From positions 50,148,613 through 50,212,612 of the forward strand of contig OY744533.1 in the NCBI GenBank assembly GCA_963556195.1: a stretch of DNA of 64,000 bases, given 5' to 3'. Every line of letters starts with the position of its first letter. Positions within the stretch are counted from its first letter, which is position 1. The notes beneath the pieces are model-generated. The model was given only the letters and a program-made list of their open reading frames with translations, was not told where the DNA came from and did no database searches. The translations under genes and the position numbers were made by a program. Source of the stretch: Sepiola atlantica. Its lineage: Eukaryota; Mollusca; Cephalopoda; Sepiida; Sepiolidae. Shown piece by piece: positions 47,058 through 59,752 of the stretch.

Positions 47058-50000
47058 TAAGCTGGTAGGTGCGTCAGATACGACCTCGCGTTGGAATAAG
47101 CTGGTCGAAGAAAATGTCACGGTTGGTTGTGTGTACAAGCAGCTAAGATTCGAGCAGAGCATTACAATTTTGGTGAATAAGCTGGTCGCGAGAGAAATGT
47201 CTTAGTTGGTGGTCATGTCAGATTCGATTAGAACGTTCGAACTAACGTTCATAGTAATCTAGTCCAGGCAGGAAATCTAACGGTTGGTAGTGTGTACAGG
47301 CATGTTAGACACGAGCAGAGTGTGTGTACCCAGGTTGATAAGCAGCAGCTCAAGAGGAATGCCTTGTTTGGTAGTCAAGTCAGATCAGAGCAGAACTTTG
47401 GAATTGAGTTGAGTAATGAGTTTGTTTAGAGAAAGGTCTTATTTGGTGGTGTGTACAGGCAGGTCAGATACGACCAGGGCGTTGTAATTGAGGTTCATAA
47501 GCTGGTTGAGAAGAAATATGTTTGTTGCTGGTTTGCACAGCCGTGTCAGTTACTATCAGAACGCTGACATCGGGGTGGATAATAAGCTGGTCGAGTAAAA
47601 ACTTGGTTGATAGGCATGTCATGTCAGAGCAGCGCAGAGAGTTGGAATTCAGGTGGGTAATAAGCTGGTCAAGAGAAATGTCTTAGCTACTGCTATGTAC
47701 AGACATGTCAGATATGACTAGAGCCTTTAGATTGAGGCTGATTATAAGCTAGGCGAGAGAAATGTCTTGGTTTCTTGTGTGTACAGTAATGTCCGATACA
47801 TCCAGCACGTTCGAAATGTGGTTGATAAGTTGATCAAGAGGTAACGGTAACGGAGTTGTAATTGAGGCTGTTACTAAACTGGTCGAGGTAAACGTCTCGG
47901 CTGGTGGTGTGTACAGGCATGTCGGATACATCTAGTGCGTTGTTGATGAGGTTGATGAGCTACTCGAGAAAAATGAGGTTGATAAGCTAGTCGAGAAGAA
48001 ATACCTTGGTTGCTGGTGTGTGCGGGCAGGTCATATACGACCAGAGCGTTCGAATTGAGGTTTATAATAAGCTTGACGAGAGAAATGTCCTGGTAGTGGG
48101 TGTGTATCAGATACGATCTTAACGTGAAAACTGAAATGGATACGCTATTCGAGAAAAAACGTCTTGCTTGGTGGCATATATCAGATACGACAAGGGCGTT
48201 GTCATTGAAGTAACTAATGAAGTAGTCGAGGTAATCGTTTCGGCTGGCGGTGTGTACAGACATGTCAGATACATCCAGTGCGTTCGAGATGCGGTTGATA
48301 AGCTACTCGAGAGAAATGTCTTGCTTAGTGGCGTCTAGAAGCAGGTGAGATACGATCGCAACGATGGAATTTAGATTGATAAGCTGGGCCAGAGAAATGT
48401 CTTGGTTTGTGGTGTCTACAGTGATAGTTGATACACTCAGCACGGTGGAAATGAGGTTGATAAGCTGGTCGAAAGAAAATATCCCGGTTCCTGGCCTGTG
48501 CAGGCAGGTCAGATACGATCGGAACGTTAAAATCGATGTAGATACGCTATTCGAGAAAAATGTTTTGGTTGGTGGTGTATATCAGATACGACAATAGCGT
48601 TGTAATTGAGGTTGCTGCTAAACTGGTCGAGGGAAACGTCTCGCCTGGTGGTGTGTACAGGCATGTACGTTACATCCAGTGCGTTTGAAATGTGGTTGAT
48701 AACATACTATAGAGAAATTTCTTGGTTAGTGGTGTGTAGTGGCAGGTCAGATACGAACGAAACGTTGGAATCGGGGTTGATAAGCTGGGCGATGAGAAAT
48801 GTTTTTTTCTTTCTGATGTGCATAGGCAGGTCGGATACGACAAGGACGTTGTAATTGAGGTTGCTACTAATTTGGTCAATGGAAACGTCTTGATTGGTGG
48901 TGTGTGCAGGCATGTCAGATGCATCCAGTGCGTCCTAGATGAGGTTGATAAGCTACTCGAGAGAAATGTCTTGGTTAGTGGTGTTGAGAGGTAGGTCAGA
49001 TACGACCACAACGTTTTAATGGAGGTCGATAAACTGGGCGAGTGAAACGTCTAGGTTGGGGGTGTGTACAGGCATATCAGATACGACAACCGCGTTGTAA
49101 TTGAGGTTGCTACTAAACTGGCTGAGGGGGACGTTGTTGGCTGGTCGTGTGCATAGGCATGTCAGACACATCTAGTGCGTTCGAAATGAGATTGAAAAGC
49201 TACCCGGGAGAAATGTCTTGGTTAGATTGTGTAGAGGCAGGTCAGATACGATCACAACGTTGGAAATGAGATTGACAAGCTGGTCGAGAGAAATGTCTTA
49301 ATTGGTGGGGATATCCGATCAAAGCGTATCATTGGAATTAAGGTGGATAATAAACTGGTCGAGAGAAATGTATTGGTTGATGGTGTATACACGCAGGTCA
49401 AATACGACCAGAGCGTTGGAATTCAGATTGATAATAAGCTAGTCGAGAGAAATGTAGTGGCTGGTGGTATATACATGCAGGTCAAATACGACCAAAGTGT
49501 TGGAACTACAGTTGTTACTAAGCTGGCCAAGAAGAATGTCTCGGTTGGTGGGTGCGTCAGATACGACCAGAGCGTTGGAATAAAGATTCCTAATAAGCTG
49601 GTCGAAGAAAGTGGCAAGTTTGGTTGTGTGTACAAGCCGGTAGGATACGAGCAGAGCGTTACAATTGTGACGGATAAGCTGATCGCGAGAGAAATGTCTT
49701 AGTCGGTGGTCATGTCAGATCCGATTAAAACGTTCGAACTAACGTTCATAATAATCTAGTGAACGAGGGAAATGTAAGGGTTGGTAGTGTGCACAGGCAT
49801 GTTAGATACGAGCAGAGCATTGGAATCCAGGCTCAAGGGAACTGCCTTAGTTGGTAGGCATGTCAGATGAGAGCAGAAGGTTGAAATTGAGTTGGATAAT
49901 AAGATGGTTTAGAGAAATGTTTTATTTGGAAGTGTGTACAGACAGGTCAGATACGACTAGAGTGTTGGAATAATATGCTTGAGAGAAATGTGATGCCGAT

Positions 50001-50533
50001 TGAGCATGTTAGATCCGAGCAAAGACTTCGTATTGAGTTAAGAAAATAATCTGGTTTAGAGAAATGTCTAATTGTGTCGTGTGTACCGGCAGGTGAGATA
50101 CGACCGTGGCGTTGTAATTGAGGTCTATAAGCTGGTTGAGATGGAAATATGTTGATTGGTGATGTGTACAGCCGTGTCAGTTACGATCAGAACGTTGACA
50201 TTTGGGATGGATAATAAGCTGGTCGAGAAAAATATCTTTGTTGGTGGGGATGTCAGATATGACCAGAACGTTGGAATCGAGCTTACTAATGAGCTGCCTG
50301 GGAGAAATGTCTAGGTTCGTGGCGTGTACAGGCAAGTCAGATACGACCAGAGCGTTGGAATTGAGGTTGATAATAAATAAGCTGGCCGAGAGAAGCGTAT
50401 TGGTTGGTGGTGTGTACAGCCGTATCAGATCGTTGACATTGAGGTTCGTACGCTGTTTGAAAACAACAAAAAAATGTCTTGGTTGGTGTGTCTACAGGCA
50501 TATCAGATACGAGATGGGCGTTGTAGTTGAGCT
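47058..50533. repeat. 84-bp repeat block of unit 11
   Basis: Common state shared with units 2, 5 and 7. Confidence 0.92.
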
Positions 50534-51037
50534 GTCATGTACGATCCGTGCTTGCCTGCATCCACGCATTCCAACCGTCACCTCGTTCACATATTAGCGA
50601 AATTCATAGAGCTTGCTGCAAATAAAGAAAGTGTGCATGGCGTTTCTACTGCGCCTTCACTTGCAGCGCGGAAAAAAGTGATTACCGTTAAATGGAGAAT
50701 GGCATTGAGGGACAGTGCGTTCCAGCCGAATCGCCAGGCGAGAGAGTACTCAGATGAAGCTATTTCGCGTAGGACTGGTCTCGCCTCTTTGCTTACAAAG
50801 GAACGGCTCGAATGCAAGAAGATAAGGTAGAGGCGAAAGCGAACAACCGACGGAGAAAGAAGAAAAGATTTTTACCGCCTACTGCAGGCGATACGAAATG
50901 GAGATTGATCTGTGGAAGCCTGGATGATTACAACCGGCGGCCTGTTGTATTTTTTTGTTGTTGTCATGCGCGAGTGTCTTTAAGTGAGGATGCATTAAAG
51001 ACAATATTAAAATGATGTTCTGATTTTGATTGTATTA

Positions 51038-51201
51038 TCGGGGTGAGCGCGAACGCAGACCCCACACTTAGAAATAGCGCACCCGAGTCGTCCACATTTG
51101 GGACGATCGCAAAGGTCAACCCAACCCTAGTGCAATGGAAGGGCCTCGCTCTGGGAGAACGGCCTAGATGATCACCGTTCACTCCTGTGCCAGGTAAGTA
51201 T
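51038..51201 (-). ncRNA. RNU1: U1 snRNA, copy 12
   Basis: Spacing 4,467 bp from copy 11; no difference from copy 1 seen. TATA at 51,228-51,235, 3' box at 51,019-51,027. Confidence 0.92.
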
Positions 51202-51524
51202 AAAAAATTTCACGGCCCACAACTCACATTTTATACCACACAGCTCTACTCAACACCAACACCTATTTACAAACTACTAAAATACCCGAAAATAAAATAT
51301 CACCAACATTAGCATATCACTACTTTTGCATTTCTCAATAACAACAATTCATAACAAACATTTCACTATCATTTAAACTTACCAACATTTTCACAAAATA
51401 CTTCAATTCGTAAGCAAACTTACATTTTACCCTAATAAACAAACTACCATCTCAACAGTTGTCTCCCCTTAGATCAACAGCCGTTTTTCAAATGTAAGGA
51501 AGCATGAAGCCACTTGATGAAAAC

Positions 51525-54500
51525 TAAGCTGGTAGGTGCGTCAGATACGACCTCGCGTTGGAATAAGCTGGTCGAAGAAAATGTCACGGTTGGTTGTGTG
51601 TACAAGCAGCTAAGATTCGAGCAGAGCATTACAATTTTGGTGAATAAGCTGGTCGCGAGAGAAATGTCTTAGTTGGTGGTCATGTCAGATTCGATTAGAA
51701 CGTTCGAACTAACGTTCATAGTAATCTAGTCCAGGCAGGAAATCTAACGGTTGGTAGTGTGTACAGGCATGTTAGACACGAGCAGAGTGTGTGTACCCAG
51801 GTTGATAAGCAGCAGCTCAAGAGGAATGCCTTGTTTGGTAGTCAAGTCAGATCAGAGCAGAACTTTGGAATTGAGTTGAGTAATGAGTTTGTTTAGAGAA
51901 AGGTCTTATTTGGTGGTGTGTACAGGCAGGTCAGATACGACCAGGGCGTTGTAATTGAGGTTCATAAGCTGGTTGAGAAGAAATATGTTTGTTGCTGGTT
52001 TGCACAGCCGTGTCAGTTACTATCAGAACGCTGACATCGGGGTGGATAATAAGCTGGTCGAGTAAAAACTTGGTTGATAGGCATGTCATGTCAGAGCAGC
52101 GCAGAGAGTTGGAATTCAGGTGGGTAATAAGCTGGTCAAGAGAAATGTCTTAGCTACTGCTATGTACAGACATGTCAGATATGACTAGAGCCTTTAGATT
52201 GAGGCTGATTATAAGCTAGGCGAGAGAAATGTCTTGGTTTCTTGTGTGTACAGTAATGTCCGATACATCCAGCACGTTCGAAATGTGGTTGATAAGTTGA
52301 TCAAGAGGTAACGGTAACGGAGTTGTAATTGAGGCTGTTACTAAACTGGTCGAGGTAAACGTCTCGGCTGGTGGTGTGTACAGGCATGTCGGATACATCT
52401 AGTGCGTTGTTGATGAGGTTGATGAGCTACTCGAGAAAAATGAGGTTGATAAGCTAGTCGAGAAGAAATACCTTGGTTGCTGGTGTGTGCGGGCAGGTCA
52501 TATACGACCAGAGCGTTCGAATTGAGGTTTATAATAAGCTTGACGAGAGAAATGTCCTGGTAGTGGGTGTGTATCAGATACGATCTTAACGTGAAAACTG
52601 AAATGGATACGCTATTCGAGAAAAAACGTCTTGCTTGGTGGCATATATCAGATACGACAAGGGCGTTGTCATTGAAGTAACTAATGAAGTAGTCGAGGTA
52701 ATCGTTTCGGCTGGCGGTGTGTACAGACATGTCAGATACATCCAGTGCGTTCGAGATGCGGTTGATAAGCTACTCGAGAGAAATGTCTTGCTTAGTGGCG
52801 TCTAGAAGCAGGTGAGATACGATCGCAACGATGGAATTTAGATTGATAAGCTGGGCCAGAGAAATGTCTTGGTTTGTGGTGTCTACAGTGATAGTTGATA
52901 CACTCAGCACGGTGGAAATGAGGTTGATAAGCTGGTCGAAAGAAAATATCCCGGTTCCTGGCCTGTGCAGGCAGGTCAGATACGATCGGAACGTTAAAAT
53001 CGATGTAGATACGCTATTCGAGAAAAATGTTTTGGTTGGTGGTGTATATCAGATACGACAATAGCGTTGTAATTGAGGTTGCTGCTAAACTGGTCGAGGG
53101 AAACGTCTCGCCTGGTGGTGTGTACAGGCATGTACGTTACATCCAGTGCGTTTGAAATGTGGTTGATAACATACTATAGAGAAATTTCTTGGTTAGTGGT
53201 GTGTAGTGGCAGGTCAGATACGAACGAAACGTTGGAATCGGGGTTGATAAGCTGGGCGATGAGAAATGTTTTTTTCTTTCTGATGTGCATAGGCAGGTCG
53301 GATACGACAAGGACGTTGTAATTGAGGTTGCTACTAATTTGGTCAATGGAAACGTCTTGATTGGTGGTGTGTGCAGGCATGTCAGATGCATCCAGTGCGT
53401 CCTAGATGAGGTTGATAAGCTACTCGAGAGAAATGTCTTGGTTAGTGGTGTTGAGAGGTAGGTCAGATACGACCACAACGTTTTAATGGAGGTCGATAAA
53501 CTGGGCGAGTGAAACGTCTAGGTTGGGGGTGTGTACAGGCATATCAGATACGACAACCGCGTTGTAATTGAGGTTGCTACTAAACTGGCTGAGGGGGACG
53601 TTGTTGGCTGGTCGTGTGCATAGGCATGTCAGACACATCTAGTGCGTTCGAAATGAGATTGAAAAGCTACCCGGGAGAAATGTCTTGGTTAGATTGTGTA
53701 GAGGCAGGTCAGATACGATCACAACGTTGGAAATGAGATTGACAAGCTGGTCGAGAGAAATGTCTTAATTGGTGGGGATATCCGATCAAAGCGTATCATT
53801 GGAATTAAGGTGGATAATAAACTGGTCGAGAGAAATGTATTGGTTGATGGTGTATACACGCAGGTCAAATACGACCAGAGCGTTGGAATTCAGATTGATA
53901 ATAAGCTAGTCGAGAGAAATGTAGTGGCTGGTGGTATATACATGCAGGTCAAATACGACCAAAGTGTTGGAACTACAGTTGTTACTAAGCTGGCCAAGAA
54001 GAATGTCTCGGTTGGTGGGTGCGTCAGATACGACCAGAGCGTTGGAATAAAGATTCCTAATAAGCTGGTCGAAGAAAGTGGCAAGTTTGGTTGTGTGTAC
54101 AAGCCGGTAGGATACGAGCAGAGCGTTACAATTGTGACGGATAAGCTGATCGCGAGAGAAATGTCTTAGTCGGTGGTCATGTCAGATCCGATTAAAACGT
54201 TCGAACTAACGTTCATAATAATCTAGTGAACGAGGGAAATCTAACGGTTGGTAGTGTGCACAGGCATGTTAGATACGAGCAGAGCATTGGAATCCAGGCT
54301 CAAGGGAACTGCCTTAGTTGGTAGGCATGTCAGATGAGAGCAGAAGGTTGAAATTGAGTTGGATAATAAGATGGTTTAGAGAAATGTTTTATTTGGAAGT
54401 GTGTACAGACAGGTCAGATACGACTAGAGTGTTGGAATAATATGCTTGAGAGAAATGTGATGCCGATTGAGCATGTTAGATCCGAGCAAAGACTTCGTAT

Positions 54501-55000
54501 TGAGTTAAGAAAATAATCTGGTTTAGAGAAATGTCTAATTGTGTCGTGTGTACCGGCAGGTGAGATACGACCGTGGCGTTGTAATTGAGGTCTATAAGCT
54601 GGTTGAGATGGAAATATGTTGATTGGTGATGTGTACAGCCGTGTCAGTTACGATCAGAACGTTGACATTTGGGATGGATAATAAGCTGGTCGAGAAAAAT
54701 ATCTTTGTTGGTGGGGATGTCAGATATGACCAGAACGTTGGAATCGAGCTTACTAATGAGCTGCCTGGGAGAAATGTCTAGGTTCGTGGCGTGTACAGGC
54801 AAGTCAGATACGACCAGAGCGTTGGAATTGAGGTTGATAATAAATAAGCTGGCCGAGAGAAGCGTATTGGTTGGTGGTGTGTACAGCCGTATCAGATCGT
54901 TGACATTGAGGTTCGTACGCTGTTTGAAAACAACAAAAAAATGTCTTGGTTGGTGTGTCTACAGGCATATCAGATACGAGATGGGCGTTGTAGTTGAGCT
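51525..55000. repeat. 84-bp repeat block of unit 12
   Basis: Last full block of array 1. Combines A at the 4,464-equivalent site with CTAACGG near 54,241 and the C retained in the A-run. It matches units 3 and 8 except for the C found at 12,797/35,131. Confidence 0.92.
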
Positions 55001-55504
55001 GTCATGTACGATCCGTGCTTGCCTGCATCCACGCATTCCAACCGTCACCTCGTTCACATATTAGCGAAATTCATAGAGCTTGCTGCAAATAAAGAAAGTG
55101 TGCATGGCGTTTCTACTGCGCCTTCACTTGCAGCGCGGAAAAAAGTGATTACCGTTAAATGGAGAATGGCATTGAGGGACAGTGCGTTCCAGCCGAATCG
55201 CCAGGCGAGAGAGTACTCAGATGAAGCTATTTCGCGTAGGACTGGTCTCGCCTCTTTGCTTACAAAGGAACGGCTCGAATGCAAGAAGATAAGGTAGAGG
55301 CGAAAGCGAACAACCGACGGAGAAAGAAGAAAAGATTTTTACCGCCTACTGCAGGCGATACGAAATGGAGATTGATCTGTGGAAGCCTGGATGATTACAA
55401 CCGGCGGCCTGTTGTATTTTTTTGTTGTTGTCATGCGCGAGTGTCTTTAAGTGAGGATGCATTAAAGACAATATTAAAATGATGTTCTGATTTTGATTGT
55501 ATTA

Positions 55505-55668
55505 TCGGGGTGAGCGCGAACGCAGACCCCACACTTAGAAATAGCGCACCCGAGTCGTCCACATTTGGGACGATCGCAAAGGTCAACCCAACCCTAGTGC
55601 AATGGAAGGGCCTCGCTCTGGGAGAACGGCCTAGATGATCACCGTTCACTCCTGTGCCAGGTAAGTAT
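55505..55668 (-). ncRNA. RNU1: U1 snRNA, copy 13 (array edge)
   Basis: The transcribed sequence appears identical to the other copies, but this is the only copy whose 5' flank continues into non-repeated DNA. It has a base change at -26 (55,694) and an extra 8 bp near 55,968-55,975 compared with the internal units. It may be nearest to the ancestral single-copy locus. Confidence 0.92.
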
Positions 55669-55694
55669 AAAAAATTTCACGGCCCACAACTCAA

Positions 55695-55702
55695 ATTTTA
55701 TA
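55695..55702 (-). promoter_or_regulatory. TATA element of U1 copy 13 with adjacent variant
   Basis: TATAAAAT is intact, but the next base toward the gene (-26) is T instead of the G present in the other copies; on the plus strand 55,694 is A instead of C. The effect on transcription cannot be judged from sequence. Confidence 0.55.
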
Positions 55703-55999
55703 CCACACAGCTCTACTCAACACCAACACCTATTTACAAACTACTAAAATACCCGAAAATAAAATATCACCAACATTAGCATATCACTACTTTTGCATTT
55801 CTCAATAACAACAATTCATAACAAACATTTCACTATCATTTAAACTTACCAACATTTTCACAAAATACTTCAATTCGTAAGCAAACTTACATTTTACCCT
55901 AATAAACAAACTACCATCTCAACAGTTGTCTCCCCTTAGATCAACAGCCGTTTTTCAAATGTAAGGAGCCAACGAGGCATGAAGCCACTTGATGAAAAC

Positions 56000-57882
56000 A
56001 GCTGAAAAAAAAGAACGAAAGATGATTATCGCAAACACAGCAGATGCTGCTTTGAACTATTGTCCATTCGATATGATGCATGGTCATTGTAGTATTTGTT
56101 ACGCAGTTTGTTGATTTTGTTGTGAAAATCATCAGTGGATATGAAAAAAATAAACTGGGGCCTTCTAGCTATTATTAAAATGCAGTATTTGTTCTTTCCT
56201 CGGTCGGACACAAGGTCGATTCAATGTGTGATAAGTACCATTTTCCTAAAACGGTGCAGTTCTCTCGATTGGGACAAAAATTAAAACATTGCCTCAGTCG
56301 AAAAGCATTCCTCTTCCTACTCCTCCTCTCCCTCCTCCTCTCACTGACGATGACAGGACAGAATTTGAATTATTTATTCGAAAATAAAATAAAGATATAT
56401 TTGATAAGAGATGCTACACTTTGATCGTAACCCGAACGTCAGAAAGTACGGAAACTGAAGAAAAAACAGAAAACAAACACTTACTGATTTATTTCGTTGT
56501 ATTCTTCTTTGTAAATTGTTGCTTTTCATTTAGTTTTCTTTTGTAATTAGTAGCAATTAGAAAGAGTGTTGCTGTGGGCAGGATCGGTAACTGCTGCAAG
56601 TCGTCCCGGGCACGATCGTTGCTGCTGTAAAAAATAGAATACCATTAAAGTACTAAGTGGGAGGGAAACACAAATTGTGTCAGTCGAAGAGAATTTCTCC
56701 TCTGCTGACTGAAAAGAAAAGTTTTTTTAAAAATACTCAATCAAACAACGACCTTCAATTGAACAAAGGCCTTCTATCGGACAACAACCTTCTAGTTGCA
56801 AATAGTAACAGAGTTGCTGTAGTAAATGATGATGACGATGACGAAAGACAAGATCGGAAGTTGCTGCTTGTTTTAGAGATCAGGATCGCTGCTGCTAGTT
56901 GTAGATACTGTAGTAGATGATGATGTTACCGTGGACAGGATCGGAAGCTGCTGCTAATCGTCGAGTACAGGATCGCTGCTTCTAGTTGTGGATAGGAACA
57001 AAGCTACGGTAAAATAAGATAACATTAAAAACACTAAGTGAACACAAATCAGAATTGTGTCAGTCGAAGGAAATTTCTCCCAACGCATATTGGACTCACC
57101 TTTTTCTGTTGCTATTTAAAACTTCCGGTGGTTCTGTCCTATGCTATATTGCCAACTAGTCGGTGATCTAGATACAGTGAACTAAAACGAATTTATTAAA
57201 TTCCTATTTGTAAACAAAATTCATAAGCATGGCTATATTTTGAAGAATTTTCCTCAAAGCCCTTACTCCGGCAATATGTCTCCACCCGACAAACTCTTTG
57301 ATGCAAATATGGTGAATTTTACAACATATTTGTTAAATATCGTTTGGGGATGGCTAGATAGATAGAAAGGCATACGGTGGTGGTGGTGTATGAGAGTAGT
57401 AATATATTTCATAAAGAGAGGTGGGGGAGGTGACTGCTTTGGCTTCTCCCTTCTCCCCACCACCATTTTCTCTCTCTCGTTGCCATTCGCGAAGCCATTT
57501 TTTTTTTTTTTTATTTCTTTATTTTTTTTACAAGTCAGTGTTTTAATAAAATGCCGAAAAGTCACCGTCGTCAAATCTGTTTCATTTTAAATCGTACAAA
57601 CTTTCGAAAGGCGGCGCAATTCTTTGATCTTGAAAACTCTTAGTCTCCCATTTGCGCCGTTATGTCGCCTCTTAACCTCCAATAAATCCCAATGAAATAT
57701 AAAAATCTGTTCAAAAAGAACCATTTCAGATTCGGAAAAATATAGTCGCCATCTTTATAAACACTAGAATATATAAAAAAATGTTTCTATTGGCCCCCTC
57801 CTCCCCGGTTAGTGTTGAGGTTAATGAACGTATGTTGTTGTTTTTGTTGTTGTTGCTTTTGTATTTGTGTCGTGAATGAATT
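56000..57882. other. Non-array right flank, AT-rich, no gene recognised
   Basis: The array ends at GATGAAAAC (55,991-55,999) and unrelated sequence follows. It holds a TCC-rich run near 56,310-56,340, GCTGCT-rich stretches near 56,570-56,960, GAT/GAC triplets near 56,826-56,845, and a T-run at 57,498-57,512. Open frames are short and show no recognisable domains. The 10-bp palindrome CTTTCGAAAG is at 57,601-57,610. Confidence 0.6.
56569..57084. repeat. Pair of degenerate direct repeats in the flank
   Basis: Two segments, about 56,569-56,704 and 56,932-57,084, share an ordered series of motifs: a GGACAGGATCGG-like start, CTGCTGC stretches, an ATACCATTAAAG/ATAACATTAAAA element, then AATTGTGTCAGTCGAAG and ATTTCTCC. 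Their ends are about 380 bp apart. A third, weaker CAGTCGAA lies at 56,295. Partial GACARGATCGGAAG copies at 56,849 and 56,935 suggest shorter internal repeats. Possibly a diverged minisatellite or old mobile-element fragments; no terminal repeats or coding sequence identify one. Confidence 0.5.
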
Positions 57883-59099
57883 GAGAGAGAAGGCAGGGAG
57901 CAAAGGAAATGGGGGGGATAGAGAGTGAGGGAGAAGAGTCGAGAGAGAAGGCGAGAGAGAGAGAGAGAGGGAGAGAGAGAGAGAGGCGGAAGAGGCGAGA
58001 TGGGAAGGGGGGGAGAGAGGGATGAGAGAAGTGGAGATGGGGAGAGAGAGCGAAGGGACGAGAGGAGATAAGAGGAGAGAAGATGTGAGAGAGATAGTTA
58101 GAGGGGTAATGGGAGAAGGGGTAAACAAGAGGAGGTGAGAGAGATGGGTGAGAGAGGGAATGCGAGAGGAGGAGAGAGAAATGGGGAAAGAGATGGTAGG
58201 ATGGACACAAGAGATAGGGCGAGTGCGAGAGGAGCGATAAAGATGTAGAGGGAGGAAAAGGGGGATTAAGAAAGATGGGGAAAGGAAAAGATAGAGAGGG
58301 TGGGCGAGAGGGGGGCGGAGATAAGGGGGTGGTAGGGATGAGAGAGGTAGTGAGAGGGAGTTTGGGGTGAGAAAGAGAGAAAGGGGGTGAGAGGGAGAAT
58401 GGCAGAGGAGGAGAGAAGGGGAGAATAAGTGAGAGAGAGAGAGAGAGAGTCGCAATTGGGAAATCATGTAGGGGTGAGAAAGACGGAGAGAAAGAGAGGG
58501 AGAAAACGAAAGTTAGAGGGAGAACGCGGAAAGACAAAGATAGGGGAGGGTTGTGAGAGAGAGGCAGAAAGAGACACGGTGAGGGGAATGTGAGAGTTGG
58601 GGGGAGGAGAGGTGACAGGTAGAAAAGATAGAGAGAGTGGGCGAGAGAGGGAGGGAGGGAGAAAGAGGAGAGGCGGGAGAGAGGTGGAGAGAGAAATGTA
58701 GAATGATTGAGAGAGGGGGAAGGTGATAAGAGGTAGATAGAGAAACGGGGATGAAAGGACAATGTTGGGTAGAGAGAGAGAGATCAGAAAGGAAGAGAGA
58801 GTAAGGGAGAGGACAAGTATAAATAGTGGTTGAGGGAGAAAGAGTAGGGGAGAGAGAGACGATGGAGAGAGAAGATAAGAGGGGGTACGGAGACTGAGTT
58901 AGCAATAGAAAGGGGGAAAGAGGGAGAGAGAGAGAGGGAAAATGGGAAAAGAGAGATGGTAGTAGAGAGAGAGAGAGACAGAGAGAGAAAGAAGAAGGAG
59001 AGAGATGGCAGTACAAACATGGGGAAAGAGTAAGAGTGGGAGGGAGTAGGGGAGAGGTAGAGTGGGAGAGAGAGATTGTGAGATAGGGAGAGAGAGGAG
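57883..59099. repeat. 1.2-kb polypurine (GA-rich) tract
   Basis: The plus strand is almost entirely A and G for about 1.2 kb, with only scattered pyrimidines. It consists of GAGAGA stretches mixed with irregular GGGA/GAAA runs. Complementary-strand frames of more than 200 codons, rich in Ser, Leu and Pro, come from the CT composition and are not genes. Tracts like this can form triplex DNA and are prone to slippage and assembly errors. Confidence 0.9.
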
Positions 59100-59242
59100 C
59101 TTTAGTCAGCGATGTTGACGAATTATTCTCTAAAATTCTTTCGAAAAATCAATGTTTATCGTTTATTTGCTTCTTAAATAAAAAGGTCATCCCTGGGAGG
59201 AAGTTATCCTCACAAACAAACAGATACCCCCACACACAACAT

Positions 59243-59243
<1 letters not shown>

Positions 59244-59287
<44 letters not shown>

Positions 59288-59320
59288 CTCTCTTTCTCTC
59301 TCTTTCTCTCTCTCTCTTCC
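59244..59320. repeat. CT microsatellite
   Basis: A near-perfect (CT)n run of about 77 bp with a few interruptions, 145 bp after the polypurine tract and of opposite strand polarity. A short CA run (59,230-59,238) precedes it. Confidence 0.92.
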
Positions 59321-59752
59321 TGTCCGCTCTATGAAACTATAGAGAAAATAAAATATCTAACTTCCAGCTCCTCTTTAATAAAACAACATTTGTTTGCCAG
59401 GCACAGCACCACTTTACTCCTGTACACTTATGTTAAAAGAATTTAGTTTTTTTTTTACCAGTAATCAGTCCACAACGTCTGCCTTCCATAAAATCATTAG
59501 TTTGGCAACCGAAAAAGTCTATTCAAATCGTTCAACTTTTTTTTAAATGTCCGATTTCGGGGTGATGGGTGGGGTATAGCCAAGAGACACACGAAATCTG
59601 GGGGTAGTAACACCTTTTCGTTTATAAATCTATATTGAGAGAAGACACGTTCAGTAGCTGATGGCGACAGATAGGCGAGTTTCTTATGCTTCAAATGGCT
59701 TTAAGAGCGGCCTGTACCTATTGAAAAAGATTGATATACCCAGGGCGAAGGT
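59321..59752. other. Flank between CT tract and array 2, no gene recognised
   Basis: Mixed-composition DNA with a T-run at 59,449-59,457 and no convincing open frame. From 59,636 it is the same as window positions 1-117. Confidence 0.6.

Larger units (their letters stand above)
1..55999. repeat. Array 1: tandem array of 4,467-bp units, each carrying one U1 snRNA gene
   Basis: Thirteen U1 genes occur at spacings of 4,467 or 4,466 bp. A complete unit is 991 bp of non-minisatellite sequence containing U1 (first at 1,400-2,390), followed by about 3,476 bp of 84-bp monomers. Twelve units are complete; the thirteenth stops at 55,999, where the sequence leaves the repeat and enters unrelated flank. 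Comparing units by eye, I found only a handful of variable sites per 4.47 kb, so units are roughly 99.9% identical, although neighbouring 84-bp monomers inside a unit are strongly diverged. Tandem U1 arrays are known in animals such as sea urchins and frogs; a unit made mostly of minisatellite is not something I recall. Copy number depends on the assembly being correct. Confidence 0.95.

Noticed and set aside
1..55999. CRISPR-like array
   Set aside because: The 84-bp monomers are contiguous and diverged along their length, with no constant repeat separated by unique spacers; the locus is eukaryotic.
57601..57658. Palindrome CTTTCGAAAG and inverted arms GGCGCAA/TTGCGCC as a structured element
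   Set aside because: The arms are 7 bp with a 32-base loop, there is a single occurrence and no supporting context; chance is sufficient.
56000..57882. Mobile element in the flank
   Set aside because: No terminal repeats, target-site duplications or transposase/reverse transcriptase coding sequence could be seen; only degenerate direct repeats.
57787..59020. Minus-strand open frames up to 313 codons, rich in Ser, Leu and Pro
   Set aside because: They are translations of a CT-rich low-complexity strand, with several overlapping frames open at once and no domain.
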